From Opitutales bacterium (GTDB taxonomy: Bacteria; Verrucomicrobiota; Verrucomicrobiia; Opitutales; Coraliomargaritaceae): 64,000 bases of DNA. Shown piece by piece: positions 31,306 to 41,081 of this stretch (positions are counted from its first letter, which is position 1; every line of letters starts with the position of its first letter). A program made the position numbers and the translations under genes. The stretch is from assembly GCA_030729385.1 (NCBI GenBank), contig JANQXM010000021.1, positions 22,270 to 86,269 on the forward strand, in the 5' to 3' direction. Under the pieces are notes generated by a model. It was given only the letters and a program-made list of their open reading frames with translations. It was not told where the DNA came from and did not search any database.

Positions 31306-32924
31306 TGTCTGAAGAATACATACCGAAACCTCTGCAGACACGTAGAGGCGATCTGATTCTTCCGCCTGCGGACAAAAACAACCAGGTGAGGAAACGCGTA
31401 GTCAGCCAACTTGCCCCGCTTAAGCCAGCTAGTCGCTTTGCCCGTATCTTTATGGTGCTTCTCATCGTCGGGTGCTTTGCTGCAATGATGCAGTCAAATG
31501 TGCTTTGGACTGATTACGACATGCCGGTAAGAAGTGCATATGAGTCCATGGACAGTTGGACAGAGGCATGGCAGCACTCAGTAATTCGAGGCAATGACCC
31601 CATAACATTGACGAGCTATTTTTTGGAGAAGAAATTGCCATTACCAACTCCCTTGGTTCACCGGTCGATTAATTTGATCTTACACATAATCGCAGCACTA
31701 CTACTACTGAAGTGCCTTGAGAGCCTAAAAGCGCCTGCCGCATATTCCGCAACTCTGGTCTTCGCACTGCACCCTGCTGTGGTTCAACCCCTTTTCTGGC
31801 CGGGTTATCGCCCGGAATTCCTAGGCTTAGTTCTTATTTTATCTGCCCTACTTGCTGGTATTCGAAATCGTGGAGTTGCAGGTTATTGGGCGATGTTATT
31901 TTTCACCGCAATGGCATGCACGATTCATCCCGCGGGGATTGGCATACCGGTGGTTCTCGCACTGATCATAATCTGTCAGAAGAACCCGCTGCATTTACAT
32001 TCCTTTAATCGGGTTCTTCCTTTGATTTGTATTGCGCTTCTCTTGGGAGTGTGGACTCAACACCAAGCCGCAGCACCTGTTGCAGGGAAAGCACCGGATA
32101 CTCTGGAGTTAGTTGAGGTCGCGGGAGAAAACATGTTCTTCCATATTAAGCAGGCAGTATTTCCATTTGATCTAGGTCTTTTCCATCCGATGACTAATGA
32201 TAAAGATTACAGTGTCGGCGCTCAAATGAGCTTACTTCCGTTTTTCCTGTTTCTTCCTTTTTACGTATTAGCGGCACTAAATTGGCGTAAGCGATGGGCT
32301 CGCCCACTGATGCTAGGGGTGACGACCTATCTATTATTTGTTTTGCATGGCATCAGTCAGACGGGTGTTTTCTTGGACAACAGTGCGGCTCATGAAAACC
32401 ACGGGGTATATGTCGCGCTGCCCGCGATGATAGCGCTAATTATTTGCAGTCTTGGTGCCATTGTCCGCCAAATGGGACCTTTCGGTAAACCACTTTGGAG
32501 TCTCGGCTTTTCATTCTTCCTTCTGGTGCAATTAGCGATAACTGGCAGCTATGCTTACACCACCGGACATCCCGTTCTCATGTGGCAGTCTATGACTGAG
32601 CAGTGGCCGGAATCTTGGATCCCCAAGGCAGCATTGATTAAAAGTATTGAAGAAACTGGTAGCGATCTAATGACAGCGGCAGATAAGATCACCATGTTAG
32701 AGTCCATCTTGGCAGCAAAGCCAGAACTCATAGAAGAACGAATGATTTTCGCTCGTATTTTCAGTAAAGAAGGTCAAAACAACAATGCTGTCCGTGAGTA
32801 TAAGCGCATACTTCGAGAGACGGAACCCGGGAATGCGTTCCTTGAAGAAGCTGCCGCCTTCTATGATAAAGTAGGTCTCTATTGGGATGCCACAAATGCT
32901 CGAGAACGAATTCAACCCGAATGA
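31305..32924 (+). CDS. TMTC-like polytopic membrane protein with TPR-like tail
   Basis: 539 aa. The first half has many hydrophobic helices and the segment ALHPAVVQPLFWPGYRPEFLG, like the 'FALHPV-H-E-x-V-AW-x-G-R-D' loop of TMTC-type O-mannosyl-transferase and related GT-C membrane enzymes. The C-terminal part (about 460-539) is soluble, with helical pairs (EYKRILRETEPGNAFLEEA) of TPR type. It is likely a lipid-linked sugar transferase acting on exported proteins; substrate unknown. It starts within the stop of the DUF192 lipoprotein gene. Confidence 0.65.
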   Translation: MSEEYIPKPLQTRRGDLILPPADKNNQVRKRVVSQLAPLKPASRFARIFMVLLIVGCFAAMMQSNVLWTDYDMPVRSAYESMDSWTEAWQHSVIRGNDPITLTSYFLEKKLPLPTPLVHRSINLILHIIAALLLLKCLESLKAPAAYSATLVFALHPAVVQPLFWPGYRPEFLGLVLILSALLAGIRNRGVAGYWAMLFFTAMACTIHPAGIGIPVVLALIIICQKNPLHLHSFNRVLPLICIALLLGVWTQHQAAAPVAGKAPDTLELVEVAGENMFFHIKQAVFPFDLGLFHPMTNDKDYSVGAQMSLLPFFLFLPFYVLAALNWRKRWARPLMLGVTTYLLFVLHGISQTGVFLDNSAAHENHGVYVALPAMIALIICSLGAIVRQMGPFGKPLWSLGFSFFLLVQLAITGSYAYTTGHPVLMWQSMTEQWPESWIPKAALIKSIEETGSDLMTAADKITMLESILAAKPELIEERMIFARIFSKEGQNNNAVREYKRILRETEPGNAFLEEAAAFYDKVGLYWDATNARERIQPE

Positions 32925-32951
32925 TTATCTAAATATTAATATATACTCAAT

Positions 32952-34259
32952 ATGAAGAACAACCCCACTCCTCGCTTCGGCACTCTCTCTCTCCATGCAG
33001 GGCATACTCCTGACGCTGCCACTGGTTCACGCGCAGTGCCCATTTACCAAACTACCAGTTACATGTTTCGCGACACCGATCATGCAGCAAAACTGTTTGG
33101 GCTAGAAGAACTCGGATTCATTTACACCCGCATCATGAACCCAACGACAGATGTGCTGGAAAAACGAGTTGCCGCACTAGAAGGTGGTGTCGCCGGTCTC
33201 GCTCACGCAAGTGGTCAAGCGGCCATCACGAGCGCCATTCTCAACATCGCTCAAGCCGGAGACAATATCGTCTCCGCTGCGCAACTCTACGGCGGCACAT
33301 ACACGTTGTTTAAATACACCCTACCTAAACTTGGCATCGAGGTGCGCTTTGCCGACGCGGAAGACCCTTCTAGCTTCGCGTCCTTAATCGACGATAAGAC
33401 AAAAGCCATCTACGGCGATACTGTCGGTAACCCGAAGCTAAATATCTTTCCCTTTGAAGAAATCTCTGCACTCGCGAAAAAGGAAAAGCTTCCACTGATC
33501 ATCGACAATACGGTCGCCTCGCCTGCTGTCTGCCGTCCGCTTGAACACGGAGCGAATGTCGTGGTGAACAGCCTGACTAAATACCTTGGCGGTCATGGCA
33601 CCAGTATTGGTGGCATTGTCATCGATGGTGGCAACTTCGATTGGGGTAGCGGACGATTTAGCGGATTCACAGAGCCAGACCCGAGCTATCACGGTCTAGT
33701 GCATTGGGATGCTTTCAAGGCATTCGAACCAGCCGGTGGCGCCAACATCGCCTATATTATGAAGATGCGTCTGCAATGGCTTCGTGATACTGGTAATTGC
33801 ACATCCCCTTTCAATTCATTCCTGCACATCCAAGGGATCGAAACCCTACACTTGCGCATGGAACGTCATTGCGAAAATGCACTGAAGGTCGCCGAATTCT
33901 TGAAAGGACACGATGCAGTCAGTTGGGTCAATTTCCCTGGGCTACCTGATAGCCCGCATCACGAAGCAGCTAAAAAGTATTTCTACGATGGCAAATACTG
34001 TGCGCTTGTAGGTTTCGGTCTTAAGGGTGGTCTCGATTCGGGACGCAAGTTCATTGATAGTCTCCAATTATTCAGTCATCTCGCAAATATTGGCGACGCC
34101 AAATCATTGGCCATCCACCCTGCTACGACGACACACCAACAACTTGATGAAGCGCAACAACAGTCAACTGGGGTCACGCCAGACTTTGTTCGCCTATCTG
34201 TTGGCATTGAAGACATCGAAGATCTACTTGCGGACCTCGATCAAGCACTGAAGGCTTAA
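32952..34259 (+). CDS. metY: O-acetylhomoserine sulfhydrylase
   Basis: 435 aa PLP enzyme of the Cys/Met metabolism group; makes homocysteine from O-acetylhomoserine and sulfide. PLP lysine is Lys210 in [30 protein letters not shown] and ADAEDP match the family, and the length favours O-acetylhomoserine aminocarboxypropyltransferase over cystathionine gamma-synthase (about 390 aa). It is 27 bp downstream of the TMTC-like gene, on the same strand, though function gives no reason for linkage. Confidence 0.9.
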   Translation: MKNNPTPRFGTLSLHAGHTPDAATGSRAVPIYQTTSYMFRDTDHAAKLFGLEELGFIYTRIMNPTTDVLEKRVAALEGGVAGLAHASGQAAITSAILNIAQAGDNIVSAAQLYGGTYTLFKYTLPKLGIEVRFADAEDPSSFASLIDDKTKAIYGDTVGNPKLNIFPFEEISALAKKEKLPLIIDNTVASPAVCRPLEHGANVVVNSLTKYLGGHGTSIGGIVIDGGNFDWGSGRFSGFTEPDPSYHGLVHWDAFKAFEPAGGANIAYIMKMRLQWLRDTGNCTSPFNSFLHIQGIETLHLRMERHCENALKVAEFLKGHDAVSWVNFPGLPDSPHHEAAKKYFYDGKYCALVGFGLKGGLDSGRKFIDSLQLFSHLANIGDAKSLAIHPATTTHQQLDEAQQQSTGVTPDFVRLSVGIEDIEDLLADLDQALKA

Positions 34260-34332
34260 GCGATTAATCGGTTTTAGTTGGAATAGACCAAGAGACTAAA
34301 GCTCTTATGGCTGTCACTAAGAGATACATATT

Positions 34333-34527
34333 ATGGAAGAACTACCAACTACCCCAACTGAAACCGAAATTCACGTCTGTCCAACCGATGACGCGTGCAG
34401 CAGCTGTAGCACATGCGCCACTGGTTTATGCCCCGGCGTAATGATCGCTGGCGGCATCCTCCTAGTCGCCGTAGTTTACCTACTATTCAAGAAGCTCTTC
34501 GCAAAAAGTAGCAAAACTGAATCCTAG
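34333..34527 (+). CDS. small Cys-rich single-span membrane protein
   Basis: 64 aa. Five cysteines (16, 22, 25, 28, 33) form a CxxCxxCx4C cluster in a short soluble N-terminus, followed by one helix (about 36-54) and a basic tail (KKLFAKSSK). The tight cluster suggests metal or Fe-S binding, or a redox patch. The function is unknown. Its stop codon overlaps the end of the convergent TPR gene by 4 bp, and it lies 73 bp after metY. Confidence 0.6.
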   Translation: MEELPTTPTETEIHVCPTDDACSSCSTCATGLCPGVMIAGGILLVAVVYLLFKKLFAKSSKTES

Positions 34528-36599
34528 CAGTCTGGTTCTGAATCAGATTCGAACGGTTCAACACTCTCATCAGGCAGCGAGGGCAACCAATGCGATGCGC
34601 TCGCTACCTGTCCGAGTGTTGTATTCGGGCAGCGAACAACTAACAACTTGTATAGACGGTCGGCGGCTTGCGGATCGCGTAGTTTCAACCAGTTGCCTGC
34701 GATTGTGTAAATAAGCGCAGCATCTTCGCTATCGTTGGGTAAAAGTCCCGCTGACCACTCCGCGAGTTGAGCTGCTCGATAGCGATAATGGAAACGTTTA
34801 TTCGGGACCACGGCAGTTTTATTCAAGCGCTCACGCTCGTCATCCGAGACTGTGTTTAACTTACGTCTTGGACTATATGCATACGGGGCGTAATTATTGT
34901 GTAGTCTCGCTCCTGATGTCGACCCCCACTCAAAAGAACCGTCAAACCATGCAAAATCAGGCTCCAGTTCAGTGCCGAATAGATTGATTCCTTGATCCCG
35001 CATTAGTTTTGCAGCCTTCCAATACTGTTGTGCGCGATTACCTGGATCATTGGTAGCGTCGCTCGCTTCACGCATCGTCGTTACGTAGTCCTCCGCATTT
35101 GATCGTATTTCCGTATCGAAGAATTCCATGGCAGACTCAAATTGCGCTTCACGCATTAACCGACGCGCAATTAATGCCGCAACACCAGAGCCATCGTAGA
35201 AATCAATTGTCGGTTTTTTTACGGTATGAGCACGGGCAAATGCCATCAACGAGTCCGTGTCCAATAAACGCTCTAAAACATAAGCGAGGTCTTCCCAGCT
35301 TTCAGACTTCTCGAAATATTCAGCAGCTTGAACATAGCGCTCTTCCCGCAACATCAATAGTCCAAGTTCTGCCCAAGCTCGTTTAGTATCTAGGCGTTGC
35401 CAATCGTTGCCCTTCGTTCCGATTTCATCGGTCAATGCCAACATCAAAGTGCGCCCTTCGTCGATTTTGCCTTCCCGTAACAGTAATTTGCTGCGCACCC
35501 ATAGTGCTAAGGCATCTTGGGGATCGGCATAACTTAACCATAACTTCGCGGTCGTTAGTTCATTGTGCTGATATTCCAACAAGGCAAAGCGGCCTGCCTC
35601 TTTCATTGTTATGGATTTTGCATCCGGTAAAGCGCTCAACATTCGACGACGTTTATCGGCTAACTCAGCATCATAGTTCGTTAAAACATATGCCAATAGA
35701 ACCGCTCGGCTTTGTGCAACTGCGGCTAAGTCTTCAACGACAGAACTATCACGATCTTCCCATGCCTCGCGTGCGGTTATTTTTAAGCTATGTATGGCGT
35801 TCGAGTATCCAGATTGCCATTGCTTGAAGTAGAGATCTATCGCGCGTTGATAGCGAACCGATGGCGTTAAGTGGCAATCGGCACTATACAAATAATATCG
35901 CGCTTCTCTCCCATAGCTCGCTGCAGCAAGCCCCTGCGCATCTGCGTAGCCTTCATTGACGAGTTGTCGCACGAGTTGATAGGTCTCTGACGCTTGTTCA
36001 TCTCCAGTTCGAGCAATCATGAAGGCGGCCATCACTGAGCGAAAGTGGCGTGACTCTTTCGGTAAATCTAGCACTGCCTGCCAACTCGATCGCGCTGTGG
36101 AAATGTCATATCGGTAAAATGCCAAAGCACCCTTCAAATAGAATTCAAATTCCTTCGGCAAACCGTCGGGCACCTCTAGCTCATTCAATAGATTTAGCGC
36201 GGCATCCAGTGCAGGGACGTCAACTGGTGGCTCATAATATTTAAAAGGCTGTCGATCTTGAAACTGCTTTACTGCCGTAAGCTGACTGCGAAATTTTTGA
36301 TAGTCTTCCAGAAGCCGATCACGCTCAGTATCAGCTAGTGACAACGGTTTAAGTGCTTCTAGCAGCTCTTGCACTGCACTCTTGATCACAATTTCATCGT
36401 CTTCAAAGACCGCTGCGTGGGGCACAGAGTCTGGCAATAAGTGTTCGATCTCAGCTGAGAAGCCCACTCGCGGAGGCGCGTAAAAGACCTCATCGTTGCG
36501 GGATACGTAAGATTCCGGTAACCATGGTCCACAGGCGAAACTCGTTGAGACGAATAAAACAGCACAGAAAAACAATAGTGAAAACATAGGCTTAGTCAT
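34524..36599 (-). CDS. exported TPR-like protein
   Basis: 691 aa from the ATG at 36599, chosen because a signal peptide (MTKPMFSLLFFCAVLFVSTS) follows, just before FACGPWLPESYVS; the ORF opens at 36641. The remainder is nearly all helical, with repeating short helical pairs like TPR/SEL1 units (about 100-660), and a 'LYKLLVVRCPNTTLG' segment near the end. It is translated together with the DUF3142 gene, which it overlaps by 8 nt. No enzymatic motif is seen. It probably lies in the periplasm. Confidence 0.6.
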   Translation of the reverse strand: MTKPMFSLLFFCAVLFVSTSFACGPWLPESYVSRNDEVFYAPPRVGFSAEIEHLLPDSVPHAAVFEDDEIVIKSAVQELLEALKPLSLADTERDRLLEDYQKFRSQLTAVKQFQDRQPFKYYEPPVDVPALDAALNLLNELEVPDGLPKEFEFYLKGALAFYRYDISTARSSWQAVLDLPKESRHFRSVMAAFMIARTGDEQASETYQLVRQLVNEGYADAQGLAAASYGREARYYLYSADCHLTPSVRYQRAIDLYFKQWQSGYSNAIHSLKITAREAWEDRDSSVVEDLAAVAQSRAVLLAYVLTNYDAELADKRRRMLSALPDAKSITMKEAGRFALLEYQHNELTTAKLWLSYADPQDALALWVRSKLLLREGKIDEGRTLMLALTDEIGTKGNDWQRLDTKRAWAELGLLMLREERYVQAAEYFEKSESWEDLAYVLERLLDTDSLMAFARAHTVKKPTIDFYDGSGVAALIARRLMREAQFESAMEFFDTEIRSNAEDYVTTMREASDATNDPGNRAQQYWKAAKLMRDQGINLFGTELEPDFAWFDGSFEWGSTSGARLHNNYAPYAYSPRRKLNTVSDDERERLNKTAVVPNKRFHYRYRAAQLAEWSAGLLPNDSEDAALIYTIAGNWLKLRDPQAADRLYKLLVVRCPNTTLGQVASASHWLPSLPDESVEPFESDSEPDC

Positions 36600-37848
36600 C
36601 GGATTGAAATGTTGTGATTTGTAACTTTGCTTTTCGATCAAAGCGGACCCATCCGATTGTCCAACGAGTCTGTGTCGAAAGCTCGGGCATCAGCGTTTCA
36701 GAGGACCACTTCCATGTAAGCCCATGGTCGGTGTTTGTTAGAACCTGATAATTGCGTTGTCCGTCCCATGCCAGCGCAGTGCCTTCAGCCCATGTCAAGC
36801 GCACCTCCATTGGCGGTTTCGATGCAGTGGGTGTCTTTAGTTCGATTTGGATTTCTACTGCCCCATCCTCCTGTGGAACTGCAAAAGTCTGCCAATCTGG
36901 ATCATCGATTGTGCCATCCATCACAGCATGCCAGGTAAGGTTATCCCAATTGTATCGTTCTTTTCCAATGGGTAAGCGATACCATATGATCCCTTCACAA
37001 TTTGGATAAGCGTGTGCTTCGATTGATTGAACCAGAGCCGCCATCAATTTGGGACCTGATCGAATTACACGATAACGCCAATCTGGATTTTGCATCAAGG
37101 AAGCATTCTCGCCTGATACTTCGACCAACTTACCTTCGGAATCAAATGCCAACCGATATGCATAAGTTGGCAGTGCAACATGGAACGGGACGCCAAAGCT
37201 TGCTGCCTGCTTCGTCCATTTGAGTGATTGCTCTCGTTCGCATAGAGCAACTGCATCGTCAAATGTCTCAGGTCGTTTGATGCTGTGCGCTTGCAGGACA
37301 AAGTGATCTGTAGCTTCCACTAGTTGGCGAAAGGCATCAGGTCGCTGCATCCATGTGGGTAAGGTTGTAATCGAAAGCGGCACTCCGCCTAAATATTTGC
37401 GTAGATCTCGTAGTTCTTCTGAATATGCATCCAGCTGGCTTGTCGGACAGTCAAAGTCAATTTCCAGGGCGACCGGATCGACTCCATTCTCTCTGGCAGT
37501 TTCAATGGCTTTTGAAACCCAGATTTTGAAACCACTATTGAACGATCGAGAAACATTATACTCTGGAGCTAAGTTCAAACGTAAGGCCAATACCGCCGGC
37601 AGTGCCCTCAACTTGAGCGCATTATAATCAATGTCCGCTTGAAAGTAATCCAAACCATCTGCGGGGTGAAACTCAGCAAAGAGCACGGTCAGACCATCAA
37701 TATTTTTCGTATTCTCTAGGACTGAAGCCTTCACTCTAGCATCCCATACTCGTTGCCAGATATACGCTTTCTGCTCCATTTTTGCACTCATCCAGCACAG
37801 AGATGCTAAGAAGAGGGTAATGAAATACAGCAAACGCAACATATTCAA
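36592..37848 (-). CDS. DUF3142 exported protein
   Basis: 418 aa with a signal-like N-terminus (MNMLRLLYFITLFLASL). The core is a TIM-barrel-like DUF3142 domain: AYIWQRVWDARV, a VDPVALEIDFDCPTSQLDAYS motif with acidic residues, VPLSITTLPTWM, FVLQAHS and WYRLPIGKE. Glycosidase-like chemistry is plausible given the acidic strand ends, but no reaction is known. It overlaps the start of the TPR gene by 8 nt (ATG inside GATGACTAA), which means tight coupling. Confidence 0.75.
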   Translation of the reverse strand: MNMLRLLYFITLFLASLCWMSAKMEQKAYIWQRVWDARVKASVLENTKNIDGLTVLFAEFHPADGLDYFQADIDYNALKLRALPAVLALRLNLAPEYNVSRSFNSGFKIWVSKAIETARENGVDPVALEIDFDCPTSQLDAYSEELRDLRKYLGGVPLSITTLPTWMQRPDAFRQLVEATDHFVLQAHSIKRPETFDDAVALCEREQSLKWTKQAASFGVPFHVALPTYAYRLAFDSEGKLVEVSGENASLMQNPDWRYRVIRSGPKLMAALVQSIEAHAYPNCEGIIWYRLPIGKERYNWDNLTWHAVMDGTIDDPDWQTFAVPQEDGAVEIQIELKTPTASKPPMEVRLTWAEGTALAWDGQRNYQVLTNTDHGLTWKWSSETLMPELSTQTRWTIGWVRFDRKAKLQITTFQSDD

Positions 37849-37927
37849 AAGCGATAGATGACACTCATGAATACATCAAGTGTAGTCACTCTCGTGTGAA
37901 TAAGTTTCAGTGTATTCCTGTAGTTAC

Positions 37928-37961
37928 AAAAAAAGCCTAGAGCATTAGGTCTCGGCTTTTT
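37928..37961 (-). terminator. terminator of the nuo operon
   Basis: Imperfect stem AAAAAGCCtAGA / TCTcGGCTTTTT around an 8-nt loop, read on the minus strand into a run of seven T. It lies 18 bp past the nuoN stop and ends the 13.6-kb operon; the DUF3142 gene begins 80 bp further on. Confidence 0.8.
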
Positions 37962-37978
37962 GAGAAACTGAAAATCGA

Positions 37979-39487
37979 TTAAGGAATGATTGGAAGCGCA
38001 GCGGGCACGATGCCGATGATGACAGTCCCAACAACAAGCGCACCGAGTAGAACGCGATCACTCATGTTAAAGGGGGCCTTGACGTCATGTATGACTTCAT
38101 CGGAAGCATTACCGAAATAGCATTCACGCACCCATCCGAAGTAATAGTAAATCGAGATCACGACACCGAGCACTGAAATGCCAAGTAGTCCAAAGAGCTC
38201 TGCCTGGAAAGCCGCAACGAAGAGGAATAGTTTTCCGATAAATCCTCCCAATGGTGGAATACCGGCTAAAGAACCCAGACCACACGCAAGAATGCCACCT
38301 AAGAACGGGCGCTTACGGGCAAGGTTCTCATAGTCGTCCAATTCCTGATTGGCATCGTCGGATCCCGCCAAATGCGTCATTACACCGAAGACGGCAAACG
38401 AAGCCAGTAGATAGGTCACGAGATAAAAGATGACTGCATAGGGTGCCCACGCAACGCCTCGCATCGCGGCAATTACGCCGACGAGTATGTAGCCCGCATG
38501 TGCGATACCGGAAAGTCCCATTAGACGCTTCACGTTGCGTTGTGTGACCGCGGCGAAGTTGCCGAATAGAATCGTTGCAGCGGCAACAAATGAAAGCACT
38601 GGCACTAGCAAACCTTGCAGACCCATGAAAGGTCCAGTGACAAGTTGCAGAAGGACGATGAATCCGGCAGCCTTCGACGCAACAGCAAGATAAGCTGTCA
38701 CCGGAGTCGGCGAACCTTGATAAACATCTGGCACCCAAATCTGGAAAGGAACCGCGCCGATTTTAAAGCAGATACCAGCAATCACCAACAATGCTCCAAC
38801 ACGCACGAGTAAATTGTCCGAATTTAGAGCAATGAAATTCCGCAGCTCATCAAAGTTTAACGCATCTTGGCTATTGAATGCCAACTCGGGGTTACCGGCT
38901 ACGCCATACAACAGCACAATGCCAAAGAGCAAAATCGATGAGCTCAAGGCGCCCATTACCAAATACTTTAAACCCGCTTCAAGCGACAGTGAGCTGCTGC
39001 GGCAATACGCCACCAATACATAGAAGGCAACTGTCACAGTTTCGAGTGCCACAAACAGCATGACGAAGTTCGAGCTCTGCACGAGTAGCATCATCGCGGC
39101 GGATATGATGATCACTAAATGGTAAAACTCTGTCTTCGGTAGTTGCTGCTTTGAGAGGTAAATGTGTCCCAGGTAACAAACTAAAATAGAGCATACTAAG
39201 AAGAAGCCGCGCATGAATTGCGTGATATCCGTCTGGTATATCATGCCGCTGAAATAGCTTTTTGATTCAAAGCCAATGTAGCTGCCAGCCGTCATCGCAA
39301 CGACGAGAACAAAAAGCTGCCCCCAAAGTGCAAGGCGCGGGATCAGACCATGGCTCTTCTTTGGTAAAACCATTTCAGCGCCGAGTAAGCCCAAGGCCAA
39401 TACGGCGAGCATGATTTCGGGCATGATGATTGCCCACTGATTATTCGCGGTATAACCGCGGAGAAATTCTGCTAGAAGATCGTTCAT
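37979..39487 (-). CDS. nuoN: NADH-quinone oxidoreductase subunit N
   Basis: 502 aa, one of the three antiporter-like subunits (with L and M) that pump protons in complex I. About 14 transmembrane helices are visible; the conserved region KIGAVPFQIWVPDVYQGSPTPVTAYLAVASKA and GIAHAGYILVG support the call. It is last in the operon, overlapping nuoM by 1 nt (TAATG), and the terminator follows. Confidence 0.93.
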   Translation of the reverse strand: MNDLLAEFLRGYTANNQWAIIMPEIMLAVLALGLLGAEMVLPKKSHGLIPRLALWGQLFVLVVAMTAGSYIGFESKSYFSGMIYQTDITQFMRGFFLVCSILVCYLGHIYLSKQQLPKTEFYHLVIIISAAMMLLVQSSNFVMLFVALETVTVAFYVLVAYCRSSSLSLEAGLKYLVMGALSSSILLFGIVLLYGVAGNPELAFNSQDALNFDELRNFIALNSDNLLVRVGALLVIAGICFKIGAVPFQIWVPDVYQGSPTPVTAYLAVASKAAGFIVLLQLVTGPFMGLQGLLVPVLSFVAAATILFGNFAAVTQRNVKRLMGLSGIAHAGYILVGVIAAMRGVAWAPYAVIFYLVTYLLASFAVFGVMTHLAGSDDANQELDDYENLARKRPFLGGILACGLGSLAGIPPLGGFIGKLFLFVAAFQAELFGLLGISVLGVVISIYYYFGWVRECYFGNASDEVIHDVKAPFNMSDRVLLGALVVGTVIIGIVPAALPIIP

Positions 39488-41070
39488 TAGTGTGACACCT
39501 CCTTATGGGTCTCCTTAGACGGTATAGCACTCACCTCGTGATGTGGCAGTGTATCTACAGTTGGATAAATTTCAGCGAGTTCACGGTTTGCGTCGTCGGA
39601 AAGAATACGTGGGAAAATGCCTACAATGACCAGGGCTGCGATGAGGATGCCCGCGGGCAATTTCTCAAACCCCTTCAAGTCTTCGATGGTGCCGCCATTC
39701 AGTTGTGCCTCGAACTCTTCCTTCGGCTGACCGAAGAAAATATTTGCCACTGCACGCAGCCCGTAGATTGCGGAAATGATAATGCCAATGGCAGCCGGTG
39801 CGACGATCCAGCGTGTTTTTTCTACTTCAGCCAAGGCAGCGAAGATTGTAAACTCACCCCAGAAATTACCAAACCCGGGGAGACCGATGCTTGCCATCGT
39901 TGCTGCGACGAAAAATGCCGCCAAGACCGGAGCCTTAGTTGCCAATCCACCCATTTTGGAAAGGTCAAATGTCTGACTCCGATGGTAGATGCAGGTAGAT
40001 AGCATGAAGAGCAAAGCAACTGAAAGGCCGTGCGCGACCATCATAAGCAGTGCCCCACCCACGCCGACGATTGAGAAAGTTGCGATGCCGAGGAAGGCAT
40101 AGCCCATGTGCATGACAGAACTATAACCGAGCATCATCTTGAGATCCTTCTGTGCCATCGTCACTAAACCGATGAAAAGAATATTACACAGCGCGAGACC
40201 AACGATCCAAGGGAACCAATGCGCGGCTCCTGCAGGTAACAACGGTGCGGATATTTGCAAGAGACCGTAGAGACCGAATTTCTTCAATACACCCGCATGT
40301 AGCATGGCTGCGCCAGAAGGAGCGACTGCGTATCCCTTTGGTGCCCACGAGTGAAATGGGAAGAGCGAAACTAGTATACCAAAACCGAAGAGTAAGAGCG
40401 CGAAGATGTTATTCTGCACCGTTTCGGAAAGTGGTTGCGCCAACAGGTATTGACGGAGTTCCAATAACGAGAACGAGTCCACCCCACTTTGCACGTAGAG
40501 TGCGATCAAACCGAGTAAGGAAAGCAATGCGCCCAGTGTTAGGTAGATCGTCATTTCGATCGCTGCGCTCCGACGACCAGCCCCACCCCAAATGCCGATC
40601 ATGATGAAAGTCGGAATTAGTGCGAACTCGTGGAAGAAGTAAAAGAAGAAGATATCGACCGAAGCAAAGGTGCCCATCAAACCGCCCAGCATAAACAGCA
40701 AGAGTGCGAGATAGAGGTGCAAGCGTTCCGCGTTGGAATACATGGCATACAGACCTGCCGCAAAGCCGACTGTGCCAGCGAGTAAGAACAATGGCATGGA
40801 TATGCCGTTCAGACCTAAGTGCAGATAAATACCGATGCTTTCCAAGCCGGTTGGCATGCGCATTTCGAAATTGTAGTCTCCGACGAGCGAGGGCTCGAAA
40901 AGACTGTATAACATCAAACCGATAATCAGAGGCCAACCGAAGCCAAAGGCACCGATTGCTCGCAAGGTATTGATATGGAAGCGGCCACCAAAGAGCAAGA
41001 TGACACCCGCGATAAGCGGGGCGAGAATCGCCGCAAGGAGGAAAAGTGAAGTTGTATCGTAGTGTCCCAT
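39487..41070 (-). CDS. nuoM: NADH-quinone oxidoreductase subunit M
   Basis: 527 aa from the ATG at 41070 (the ORF opens at 41145, inside nuoL). It is an antiporter-like subunit with many helices. PFHSWAPKGYAVAPSGAAMLHAG and YSSVMHMGYAFLG are the conserved channel motifs. The first residues (MGHYDTTSLFLLAAIL) form a helix at the expected place. It lies 11 bp after nuoL. Confidence 0.93.
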   Translation of the reverse strand: MGHYDTTSLFLLAAILAPLIAGVILLFGGRFHINTLRAIGAFGFGWPLIIGLMLYSLFEPSLVGDYNFEMRMPTGLESIGIYLHLGLNGISMPLFLLAGTVGFAAGLYAMYSNAERLHLYLALLLFMLGGLMGTFASVDIFFFYFFHEFALIPTFIMIGIWGGAGRRSAAIEMTIYLTLGALLSLLGLIALYVQSGVDSFSLLELRQYLLAQPLSETVQNNIFALLLFGFGILVSLFPFHSWAPKGYAVAPSGAAMLHAGVLKKFGLYGLLQISAPLLPAGAAHWFPWIVGLALCNILFIGLVTMAQKDLKMMLGYSSVMHMGYAFLGIATFSIVGVGGALLMMVAHGLSVALLFMLSTCIYHRSQTFDLSKMGGLATKAPVLAAFFVAATMASIGLPGFGNFWGEFTIFAALAEVEKTRWIVAPAAIGIIISAIYGLRAVANIFFGQPKEEFEAQLNGGTIEDLKGFEKLPAGILIAALVIVGIFPRILSDDANRELAEIYPTVDTLPHHEVSAIPSKETHKEVSH

Positions 41071-41081
41071 CTGAACAAAAA

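Noticed and set aside
40409-40936. 175-aa open frame in nuoM
   Set aside because: It is a same-strand out-of-frame shadow, rich in Arg, His and Cys, with no domain.
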